NCBI GenBank assembly: GCA_047606565.1 | Contig: JASGEH010000252.1 | Location: 1-14,293, forward strand | Origin: Comamonas_F sp047606565 | Lineage (GTDB): Bacteria > Pseudomonadota > Gammaproteobacteria > Burkholderiales > Burkholderiaceae_C | Reading direction: 5' to 3' | DNA length: 14,293 nucleotides | Part shown: piece by piece, positions 1-6,707 of the stretch | How positions within the stretch are numbered: position 1 is the stretch's first letter | Layout: every line of letters starts with the position of its first letter | Notes under the pieces: model-generated | The model's database searches: none | What the model saw: the letters and a program-made list of their open reading frames with translations, nothing else | What the model was told of the DNA's origin: nothing | Program-made: the position numbers and the translations under genes

Positions 1-1142
1 CGCCGCCGGCCCGCCCGGCGATCCCCGGCAGCAGCCGCAAGAACCCCTACGCCGCCGCGCTGGTGGCCAACCGGCGCCTGTCGGGCCCGCAGTCGGGCAA
101 GGACATCCGCCACTTCGAGTTCGACCTCGAAGGCAGCGGCCTGCAGTACGAGGCTGGCGACGCGCTCGGCGTCGTCCCCGTCAACGACCCCGAACTGGTG
201 CGGCTGCTGCTGGCGCGGCTCAACGTCGCCCACGACACGCCCGTGCCCGGCCACGAGCAGAGCCTGGGTGACTTGCTGACCTATCAGCTCGAAATCGCCG
301 AACCGCCGCGCAAGCTGGTCGACTTCGTCGGCCAGCAGACCGCCCATGAGGAACTGCGCCACATCCTGCAGCACGATGACCGCGACACCCTGGCCGCCTG
401 GCTGTGGGGCAAGGACGTGCTCGATCTGCTGCGGCTCGACCCCGGCCGCCCGATCGACGTGCAGGCCTTCGTCGCCCTGCTGCGCCCGCTGCAGCACCGT
501 GCCTACTCGATCTCGTCGAGCCAGAAGGCGCACCCGAACCAGGTCCACCTGACGGTGGCGGCGGTGCGCTACCAGCACGCCGGGCGCGCGCGCGGCGGCG
601 TCTGCTCGACCTACCTGGCCGACCGCGTCGGGCGCGGCGAGAAGCCCACCATCTTCTTCTCGCCCAACAAGTCCTTCCGCGTGCCGGCCGACGGCGAGGC
701 GCCGCTCATCATGGTCGGACCGGGCACCGGCATCGCGCCCTTCCGCGCCTTCCTGCAGGAGCGCGCGGCCACCGGCGCCCGGGGCCGCAACTGGCTGTTC
801 TTCGGCGACCAGCACCGCGCCGACGACTTCATCTACGAAGACGAACTCGCGCAGTGGCACCAGGGCGGCCTGCTCAACCGGCTGGACCTGGCCTTCTCGC
901 GTGACCAGGCCGAGAAGGTCTACGTGCAGACCCGCATGCGCGAGCACGGCGCCGAGTTGTACGCCTGGCTGCAGGAGGGCGCGCACTTCTGCGTCTGCGG
1001 CGACGCCACCCGCATGGCCCGCGACGTGGACGAGGCGCTGCACCAACTGATTGCCGAGCACGGCGGCTTGTCGCAGGAGAAGGCGGCCGACTACGTCAAC
1101 CAGCTGCGCAAGGACAAGCGCTATCTGCGCGACGTGTATTGA
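1..1142 (+). CDS. cysJ: CysJ-type sulfite reductase flavoprotein alpha subunit, C-terminal part (5' partial)
   Basis: The frame is open from base 3 to the TGA at 1140-1142 (379 residues visible) and runs off the left edge, so the real start lies outside. The part seen is the FAD-binding plus NADPH-binding reductase module that passes electrons from NADPH through FAD towards FMN and the sulfite reductase haemoprotein. Visible motifs, counting from base 3: SRKNPY entry to the FAD domain (11-16), RAYS for FAD (166-169), GGVCST for the FAD pyrophosphate (198-203), GPGTGIAPFRAF for nicotinamide nucleotide (239-250), SRDQAEKVYVQ (299-309), which in CysJ-like reductases marks NADPH preference, and the C-terminal DVY whose last aromatic stacks on the flavin. 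No flavodoxin (FMN) domain is visible. It may lie upstream, either as ordinary CysJ or as the tail of the fused nitrate reductase/sulfite reductase flavoprotein found in some Burkholderiales; the Pro/Ala-rich stretch before SRKNPY would suit a linker. Family assignment is firm; the exact protein is not. Confidence 0.88.
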   Translation, partial: PPARPAIPGSSRKNPYAAALVANRRLSGPQSGKDIRHFEFDLEGSGLQYEAGDALGVVPVNDPELVRLLLARLNVAHDTPVPGHEQSLGDLLTYQLEIAEPPRKLVDFVGQQTAHEELRHILQHDDRDTLAAWLWGKDVLDLLRLDPGRPIDVQAFVALLRPLQHRAYSISSSQKAHPNQVHLTVAAVRYQHAGRARGGVCSTYLADRVGRGEKPTIFFSPNKSFRVPADGEAPLIMVGPGTGIAPFRAFLQERAATGARGRNWLFFGDQHRADDFIYEDELAQWHQGGLLNRLDLAFSRDQAEKVYVQTRMREHGAELYAWLQEGAHFCVCGDATRMARDVDEALHQLIAEHGGLSQEKAADYVNQLRKDKRYLRDVY

Positions 1143-1149
1143 GTGAAGC

Positions 1150-1181
1150 GGGGCGTCGGGGCCGTGTTGCCCCGATGCCCC
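1150..1181 (+). terminator. Strong hairpin just after the cysJ stop codon
   Basis: Arms 1150-1162 and 1169-1181 pair over 13 positions (one G-U in RNA) around a 6-base loop, 7 bases after the stop codon. No run of T follows, so it is not a textbook intrinsic terminator. It could still end or stabilise the upstream transcript. Its place between cysJ and the toxin-antitoxin promoter supports a boundary role. Confidence 0.5.
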
Positions 1182-1229
1182 TCGGCCGCGCACACAGGCG
1201 TTGCCCTGGCACACAGCAAGGGCGAAGTG

Positions 1230-1246
1230 ATAACATTCGTTATAAT
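1230..1246 (+). promoter_or_regulatory. Promoter -10 and overlapping palindrome for the toxin-antitoxin operon
   Basis: A perfect TATAAT lies at 1241-1246 in a short AT-rich island, 24 bases before the antitoxin start codon. It overlaps a 5-4-5 palindrome, ATAAC-ATTC-GTTAT (1230-1243). I find no convincing -35 hexamer 16-18 bases upstream. AbrB/MazE antitoxins usually repress their own operon by binding palindromes over the promoter, so this is the natural operator candidate. That role is inferred from position and family. Confidence 0.5.
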
Positions 1247-1269
1247 TTTACTTTCTCGAAGGCGCCGCC

Positions 1270-1491
1270 ATGAAACTCAAGATCACCGCCGTCGGCAACT
1301 CGGCCGGCGTCATCCTGCCCAAGGAACTGCTGGCGCGCCTGCGCCTGGAAAAAGGCGACGAACTCTACGCCGTCGAAACCCCCGACGGCATTCGCCTGAC
1401 CGCCTACGATCCGACCCTGGCCGCGCAGATGGCGGTGGCCGAGCAGGTCATGCGCAAGCGCCGGGCGCTGCTGCACAAATTGGCGCAGTAA
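1270..1491 (+). CDS. AbrB/MazE/SpoVT-family antitoxin
   Basis: A 73-residue protein. The N-terminal part (about 1-48) is a swapped-hairpin AbrB-type DNA-binding domain, recognisable by the VGNSAGVILPKELL stretch (8-21) and the following GDELYAVETPDGIRL. The short basic C-terminal helix (about 58-72, VMRKRRALLHKLA) would be the toxin-binding tail. GAAGG at 1258-1262 gives a ribosome site 7 bases before the ATG. The protein should bind and neutralise the Doc-like toxin encoded downstream and repress the operon. Its stop codon TAA (1489-1491) is also the left target-site copy of the element at 1492-1759, so the insertion left the reading frame intact. An AbrB-type partner differs from the Phd antitoxin of phage P1 Doc, but pairs of this kind are common in proteobacterial chromosomes. 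The family call is firm; the pairing is inferred from order and reconstructed spacing. Confidence 0.85.
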   Translation: MKLKITAVGNSAGVILPKELLARLRLEKGDELYAVETPDGIRLTAYDPTLAAQMAVAEQVMRKRRALLHKLAQ

Positions 1492-1522
1492 GAACGTGTT
1501 CAAAGTCTTTTCATGGGGTGCG
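1492..1522 (+). repeat. Left 31-bp terminal inverted repeat of the MITE
   Basis: This arm matches the reverse complement of 1729-1759 at every position. The next inward base on each side no longer pairs. TAA at 1489-1491 directly precedes it. Confidence 0.92.
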
Positions 1523-1728
1523 TTGCCCCGCCAGGGGAGTGGCTGCAAGGCGCAAACCGCAGGCGGGCTGGTGGCCCGGCGAGGATTTGCAACGCGGCAG
1601 ACGCGCGCCTGGCGGGGCAACCCGAAGGGCATGGCCCCAAAACGCGCCCGCTCGGCGTTGCAAGCCTTGCCGAGGCCACCAGCATCGGCGGCGTCTTGCG
1701 CCTGGATCGGACGCGTTTTGAAGCCATG

Positions 1729-1759
1729 CGCACCCCATGAAAAGACTTTGAACACGTTC
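1729..1759 (-). repeat. Right 31-bp terminal inverted repeat of the MITE
   Basis: This is the exact reverse complement of 1492-1522. TAA at 1760-1762 directly follows, and its AA forms the start of the AAGGGAG ribosome site of the toxin gene. Confidence 0.92.
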
Positions 1760-1774
1760 TAAGGGAGCAGCATC

Positions 1775-2200
1775 ATGATCGTCTGGATCAACCGGGTGCT
1801 GGCATTGGCCATCCACGACCGGCAACTGGCCGAGCACGGCGGCAGCGGCGGCGTGCGTGACGAGGCCTTGCTGGATTCGGCCCTGGCGCGTCCGCAGCAG
1901 CGCCATGCCTATGGCGAGCCGCCGCCGGACCTGGCCGACCTCGCTGCCAGCCTGGCCTACGGACTGGCGCGCAACCATCCCTTCGTCGATGGTAACAAGC
2001 GCACGGCGGCGGTGGCCTGCGAAGTGTTCATCGAACTCAACGATGGCGAGCTGCAGGTCGATGACCTCGCGCTCTACACCCAATACATCGGCCTGGCCGA
2101 CGGCACGATCGCCGAGTCTGAATTCGCCGCCTGGCTGCGCGCGCGCATCGCCACGCGCTCGGCCGGCCGGGTGCAGGAGCCCGGGGCGGTCTACGGCTGA
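1775..2200 (+). CDS. doc: Doc-family (death-on-curing, Fic-fold) toxin
   Basis: A 141-residue protein with the Fic/Doc active-site motif HPFVDGNKR at 68-76 (His68, Asp72, Asn74, Lys75, Arg76). Lysine in the anion-binding loop where classical Fic AMP-transferases have glycine is the Doc feature; P1 Doc uses it to phosphorylate EF-Tu and stop translation, so the same reaction is likely here. N-terminal sequence IHDRQLAEHGGSGGVRDEALLDSAL (14-38) is typical of the family. AAGGGAG at 1761-1767 is a good ribosome site 7 bases before the ATG. The gene follows its antitoxin but is now separated from it by the 268-bp element, which may lower or decouple its expression. It is somewhat longer than P1 Doc (126 residues) because of an extended tail. 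Motif and frame are intact, so it looks functional; activity is untested. Confidence 0.9.
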   Translation: MIVWINRVLALAIHDRQLAEHGGSGGVRDEALLDSALARPQQRHAYGEPPPDLADLAASLAYGLARNHPFVDGNKRTAAVACEVFIELNDGELQVDDLALYTQYIGLADGTIAESEFAAWLRARIATRSAGRVQEPGAVYG

Positions 2201-2224
2201 GCGGCGGCGGCCGGCCGCGCCGGT

Positions 2225-3283
<1,059 letters not shown>

Positions 3284-3310
3284 GCTGGAAATAAAAACAG
3301 TTCGGGCGCC

Positions 3311-3340
3311 ATTGTGCCGACTTGCGCGGCCCGGCGTCAA
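3311..3340 (-). promoter_or_regulatory. Probable sigma-70 promoter of ruvB
   Basis: On the minus strand TTGACG (3335-3340) and CACAAT (3311-3316) are separated by 18 bases, giving 5/6 and 4/6 matches to the -35 and -10 consensus. Transcription would start about 20 bases before the ruvB ATG. I see no LexA box. Confidence 0.5.
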
Positions 3341-3385
3341 AACAAGGCCTCGAACCGGTCAACAAAGGGCAGGGAAAGTCCTAGA

Positions 3386-3415
3386 TTGATCGAATTCATA
3401 ATCATTATGAATAAT
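3386..3415 (+). promoter_or_regulatory. Probable sigma-70 promoter of the hydroxycinnamate operon
   Basis: TTGATC (3386-3391) and AATAAT (3410-3415) are separated by 18 bases, matching the -35 and -10 consensus at 4/6 and 5/6. It sits in the most AT-rich patch of the window. The predicted start near 3422 leaves a leader of about 140 bases before the first gene. Confidence 0.5.
3394..3412 (+). promoter_or_regulatory. 19-bp perfect palindrome, operator candidate for the MarR-family repressor
   Basis: ATTCATAATCATTATGAAT is a perfect 9-1-9 palindrome. It fills most of the promoter spacer and touches the -10 hexamer, the usual place for a repressor site. MarR-family proteins bind AT-rich palindromes of this size, and the operon carries a MarR gene at its end, as in other hydroxycinnamate clusters (CouR, FerC, HcaR types). 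The core ATAATCATTAT also resembles half of a Fur box, but the outer triplets do not fit and no iron gene lies downstream. Confidence 0.6.
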
Positions 3416-3420
3416 AACTA

Positions 3421-3561
3421 AAAGCAGCCCTCGCGCCACGCATCGGCCGCAGGGGTTTTTTCATCGCCGGGCCGTCCCAAGATGAAAAAGCGTCCCCTTG
3501 GGGGACCGGGACATCGCGCAAGCGAGGGACCGAGGGGTCATTTTCCAACCGAGGATTCATC
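3421..3561 (+). other. Structured 5' leader of the hydroxycinnamate operon
   Basis: No gene is apparent in this stretch. It contains several possible RNA stems: 3428-3435 with 3448-3455 (one mismatch), followed at once by six T (3456-3461), like an intrinsic terminator; the 9-bp pair 3457-3465 with 3481-3489; and GTCCCC-TTG-GGGGAC at 3492-3506. The second overlaps the T run of the first, so the folds compete. It may be an attenuating leader, or a dispersed intergenic repeat of the kind frequent in Comamonadaceae. GAGGA at 3551-3555 is the ribosome site of the next gene. Confidence 0.4.
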
Positions 3562-4404
3562 ATGAGCACTGACCGTACCGAAGAACAGACCGTCGCCTTC
3601 AGCGTGGAAGACCGCGTGGCGTGGGTGCGCTTCAACCGCCCCGAAAAGCGCAACGCCATGAGCCCCGCGCTCAACCGCCAGATGCTGCGCGTGCTCGACG
3701 CGCTGGAGTTCCGCGACGACGTCGGCGTGCTGGTGCTCTCGGGCGAGGGCACGGCCTGGACGGCCGGCATGGACTTGAACGAGTACTTCCGCGAGACCGA
3801 GTCCAAGGGCCTGGGCGGCACGCGCGGCGCCCAGCGCGAGAGCTATGGCTGGTGGCGCCGCCTGCGCTGGTACCAGAAGCCCACCATCGCCATGGTCAAT
3901 GGCTGGTGCTTCGGCGGCGGCTACGGCCCGCTGTTTGCCTGCGACCTGGCGTTCGCGGCCGACGAGGCGCGCTTCGGCCTGTCGGAAATCAACTGGGGCA
4001 TCCTGCCGGGCGGCGGTGCCTCCAAGGTGGCCGCCGAGCTGCTGTCCTTTCGCCGCGCGATGTACCACGCCATGATGGGTGAGAACATCGATGGCAAGAC
4101 GGCGGCCGAATGGGGTCTGGTCAACGAGTCGCTGCCAGCCGACCGGCTGCGCGCACGGGTGGCTGAGGTGGCCGGCGTGCTGCTGCAGAAGAACCCGGTC
4201 GCCCTCAAGGCCACCAAGGACGCGGTCCGTCGCGTGCGCGAGATGAGCTACGACAGCGCCGAGGACTACCTGGTGCGCGCGCAGGAGGCCGCCAACAGCT
4301 ACGACAACGAGGGCCGCAAGGAAGGGCTGCGTCAGTTCCTCGACGAGAAGACCTACAAGCCCGGCCTGGGCGCCTACGACCTGTCGCGGCAAAACAAGGG
4401 TTGA
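3562..4404 (+). CDS. ech: p-Hydroxycinnamoyl-CoA (feruloyl-CoA) hydratase/lyase, crotonase family
   Basis: A 280-residue crotonase-fold enzyme. Characterised relatives hydrate feruloyl-, caffeoyl- or p-coumaroyl-CoA and cleave the product to acetyl-CoA and vanillin, protocatechuic aldehyde or 4-hydroxybenzaldehyde. It closely follows the Pseudomonas enzyme (HCHL/Ech): NRPEKRNAMSP (25-35), AWTAGMDLNEYFRE (65-78), PTIAMVNGWCFGGG (107-120), FGLSEINWG (138-146), and the C-terminal FLDEKTYKPGL. Met70, Tyr75, Gly119 and catalytic Glu142 (Glu143 in HCHL) are present. Two active-site positions differ: Ser123 of HCHL is Gly122 here, and Tyr239 is Val238. Substrate range may therefore differ. GAGGA lies 6 bases before the ATG. 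It is the first gene of the operon, followed by a CoA synthetase and an aldehyde dehydrogenase that fit the same pathway. Family is certain; preferred substrate is not. Confidence 0.9.
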   Translation: MSTDRTEEQTVAFSVEDRVAWVRFNRPEKRNAMSPALNRQMLRVLDALEFRDDVGVLVLSGEGTAWTAGMDLNEYFRETESKGLGGTRGAQRESYGWWRRLRWYQKPTIAMVNGWCFGGGYGPLFACDLAFAADEARFGLSEINWGILPGGGASKVAAELLSFRRAMYHAMMGENIDGKTAAEWGLVNESLPADRLRARVAEVAGVLLQKNPVALKATKDAVRRVREMSYDSAEDYLVRAQEAANSYDNEGRKEGLRQFLDEKTYKPGLGAYDLSRQNKG

Positions 4405-4484
4405 GCGCTCGATCTGAATCCGGCCCCGCCACCGCAACGGCGGCCACGCACAGAGCCCTTTGAAGGCCAAGGATGGAGACACAC

Positions 4485-6626
4485 ATGACGACACCGGTGC
4501 AAACCACCGCCACCCCGGCTGGGCCCGCGGCCATCGGCCGCCTGCTGCGGCCCCGATCCATCGCCATCGTGGGCGCTTCGCCCACGCCCGGCGCGCTGGG
4601 CGCGGCGGTGCTGGAGAATCTGGAGCGCAACGGCTTTGCCGGCGACATCCACCTGATCAACCCCAAGCGCGCCGAGATTGGCGGGCGGCCCTGCCTGGCC
4701 TCGGTCGAGCAGTTGCCCGAAGGCGTGGACGTGGCGGTGCTGGCGATTCCGCAGGCCGCCGTGCTCGACGCCGTGCGCGGGCTGGCCGCGCGCGGGGTGG
4801 GGGCGGCGGTGATCTTTTCCGCCGGCTTCGCCGAAAGCGGCGAGGAAGGCCAGGCGCAGCAGCGCGAGATCGCCCGCATCGCGCAGGCCGCGGGCATGGT
4901 GGTCGAGGGGCCCAACTGCCTGGGCTGCATCAACTACCTCGACCGCGTGCCGCTGACTTTCATCGAAACCACCATCAGCGCCGAGCAGGCCGCCTTCAAC
5001 CGCAGCCACCCCAGCATCGCCTTGCTGTCGCAAAGCGGCGCGATGATGGCCGTGGTCGCCCGCACGCTGGCCGACCGCGCGCTGCCGTTGTCGTTCGCGG
5101 TGTCCACCGGCAACGAGGCCGGCAGCCACCTGGAGGATTACCTGGAGCACGCGCTGGAGGAGCCGGGCATTCGCGTGCTGGCGCTGTTCGCCGAGCAGTT
5201 CCGCCACCCGCGGAGCCTGCTGGCGGCTGCGCGGCAGGCGCGTGAGCGCGGCAAGTGGGTGGTGCTGCTGCACCCGGGCAAGAGCCACGCCGCGCGCGAG
5301 TCGGCCGCCACCCACACCGGGGCGCTGGCCGGCGACTACGCGGTGATGCGCGCCAAGGCCGAGCGCGCCGGCGTGGTCTTCGCGCAGACGCTGGAAGAAC
5401 TGGGCGACATCGCCGAGATCGCGCTGCGCTGCCCGGCGCTGCCCCGGCCCGGCCTGGCCGTGGTTGGCGAATCCGGCGCCTTCAAGGCCCTGTGCCTGGA
5501 TTGGTGCGAGGAACTGGGCCTGGCGCTGCCGGCGGTGCACGATGCCGACTCGCCCGCGCTGCGCGCGGCGCTGCCGCCCTTCGTGGCCTTGAGCAACCCG
5601 CTGGACCTGACCGCCCAGGGGCTGGTCGACCCGGACCTGTACCGCCGCACGCTGGCCGCGCTGCTGGACGACGAGCGTTTCCAGGCCGTCATCGTCGGGC
5701 TGATCCAGCGCGATGCCATCGGGGTGAAGATGGCGCCGCTGCTGCAGGCCCTGCGCGAAGGCGGCGGGCGCAAGCCGGTGATCGTGGTCGGCCTGGACGA
5801 GGGCGCCGACGTGCCGGCCCCCCTCATCGCCGCGCTGCGCGAGCAGGGCGTGCCGTATTTCCCCAGTTCCGAACGCGCGCTGCGCGCCGTGCAGCGCCTG
5901 AGCGCCTTCTCCAGCCGGCGTTTCGCGCGCACCGAGGCCCCGGCGCTGCCGCTGGCCCTGCCTGCCAACCGCACGGTGGTACCTGAATACCAGGCCAAGC
6001 AACTGCTGGCGCCGGCCGGCATTCCCTTCGCGCCCCACCGCTTCGCGGCCAGCGCCGACGAGGCCGTGGCGGCGGCCGAGGCGGTGGGCTGGCCGGTGGC
6101 GCTCAAGGCGCAGTCGGCCGACCTCAGCCACAAGAGCGATGCTGGCGGCGTCATCCTGGACATCGGCGGTCCCGAGGCGCTGCGCCAGGCCTGGGCGCGG
6201 CTGCACGCCAACGTCGCCGCCTACGACAGCCGCATCGCGCTTGACGGCGCACTGGTCGAGGCCATGGGCCGGCGCGGGCTGGAGCTGATCGTCGGCGCCC
6301 GCAACGACGCCCAGTGGGGCCCGGTGATTCTGGTCGGCATGGGCGGCGTGACCGCCGAGATCCTGAAGGACGTGCGCCTGCTCGACGCCGACCTGACGGC
6401 CGAGGACGTGCTGCGCGAGCTCGACCAGTTGCAGGCCGCCGCGCTCTTGCGCGGCTACCGTGGCGCGCCGCCGCTGGACCGGGCGGCCGTGGCCGACCTG
6501 GTGGTGCGGCTGGGCCAGGTGTTGCGCGGAACGCCCGCGATTCGCGAGATCGACCTCAACCCGGTCATCGTCTACCCCGAAGGCCAGGGCGTGGTGGCGC
6601 TCGACGCGCTGATGCGCATCGACTGA
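4485..6626 (+). CDS. ferA: ADP-forming acyl-CoA synthetase, probable feruloyl-CoA synthetase (FerA type)
   Basis: A 713-residue single-chain, NDP-forming CoA ligase. Domains: CoA-binding Rossmann domain (about 17-120, IAIVGASPTPGALG at 26-39), two succinyl-CoA-synthetase-like domains (EGPNCLG at 141-147, SQSGAMM near 186), and a C-terminal ATP-grasp domain (about 490-710) ending EIDLNPV. His277 in ATHTGALAG and His549 in SHKSDAGGV are the expected phosphohistidine relays of this superfamily. The reaction is acid + ATP + CoA to acyl-CoA + ADP + phosphate. FerA of Sphingobium SYK-6 is the precedent for this class activating ferulate, instead of the AMP-forming Fcs of Pseudomonas. Position between the hydratase/lyase and an aromatic transporter makes a hydroxycinnamate the likely substrate; the sequence alone would also allow acetate or pimelate-type acids. 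I chose ATG 4485 because GGAG at 4475-4478 sits 6 bases ahead; ATG 4473, in frame, is possible. Confidence 0.85.
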   Translation: MTTPVQTTATPAGPAAIGRLLRPRSIAIVGASPTPGALGAAVLENLERNGFAGDIHLINPKRAEIGGRPCLASVEQLPEGVDVAVLAIPQAAVLDAVRGLAARGVGAAVIFSAGFAESGEEGQAQQREIARIAQAAGMVVEGPNCLGCINYLDRVPLTFIETTISAEQAAFNRSHPSIALLSQSGAMMAVVARTLADRALPLSFAVSTGNEAGSHLEDYLEHALEEPGIRVLALFAEQFRHPRSLLAAARQARERGKWVVLLHPGKSHAARESAATHTGALAGDYAVMRAKAERAGVVFAQTLEELGDIAEIALRCPALPRPGLAVVGESGAFKALCLDWCEELGLALPAVHDADSPALRAALPPFVALSNPLDLTAQGLVDPDLYRRTLAALLDDERFQAVIVGLIQRDAIGVKMAPLLQALREGGGRKPVIVVGLDEGADVPAPLIAALREQGVPYFPSSERALRAVQRLSAFSSRRFARTEAPALPLALPANRTVVPEYQAKQLLAPAGIPFAPHRFAASADEAVAAAEAVGWPVALKAQSADLSHKSDAGGVILDIGGPEALRQAWARLHANVAAYDSRIALDGALVEAMGRRGLELIVGARNDAQWGPVILVGMGGVTAEILKDVRLLDADLTAEDVLRELDQLQAAALLRGYRGAPPLDRAAVADLVVRLGQVLRGTPAIREIDLNPVIVYPEGQGVVALDALMRID

Positions 6627-6707
6627 CGCGAGAACCCGCCGGCCCCCGGCGCGAAGCGCGAGGCACCCGGCCTTGGTGTGAGCAAAAACAATCAGGAGAC
6701 AAGACAT

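Larger units (their letters stand above)
1492..1759. mobile_element. MITE-like non-autonomous element, 268 bp, inserted between antitoxin and toxin genes
   Basis: The ends are perfect 31-bp inverted repeats (1492-1522 and 1729-1759, beginning GAACGTGTTC), flanked by the direct repeat TAA (1489-1491 and 1760-1762). The element has no convincing gene; the open frames across it are GC-driven and some read into both identical ends. Internally it holds further inverted repeats: a 13-bp pair (1522-1534 with 1609-1621) and a 10-bp pair (1567-1576 with 1674-1683). Size, perfect ends, a short TA-rich target duplication and lack of coding capacity fit a miniature element mobilised by a transposase encoded elsewhere. 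A three-base TNA-type duplication is known from part of the IS5 family, but I cannot match these ends to a named IS. Removing the element and one TAA restores an ordinary tightly spaced operon. Perfect arms suggest recent insertion. Confidence 0.85.

Noticed and set aside
1496..1762. Small open frames inside the MITE, on both strands, starting MFKVFSWGA
   Set aside because: Both begin in the identical inverted ends, so the shared start only reflects the repeat. No ribosome site and no known protein family.
2201..2224. A terminator between the converging doc and ruvB genes
   Set aside because: GCGGCCGGCCGC (2207-2218) is a perfect palindrome but leaves only a 4-bp stem once a loop is allowed, and there is no T run.
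3391..3415. A Fur box upstream of ech
   Set aside because: Only the ATAATCATTAT core fits; the flanking hexamer does not, and no iron-related gene follows. A MarR operator explains the symmetry and context better.
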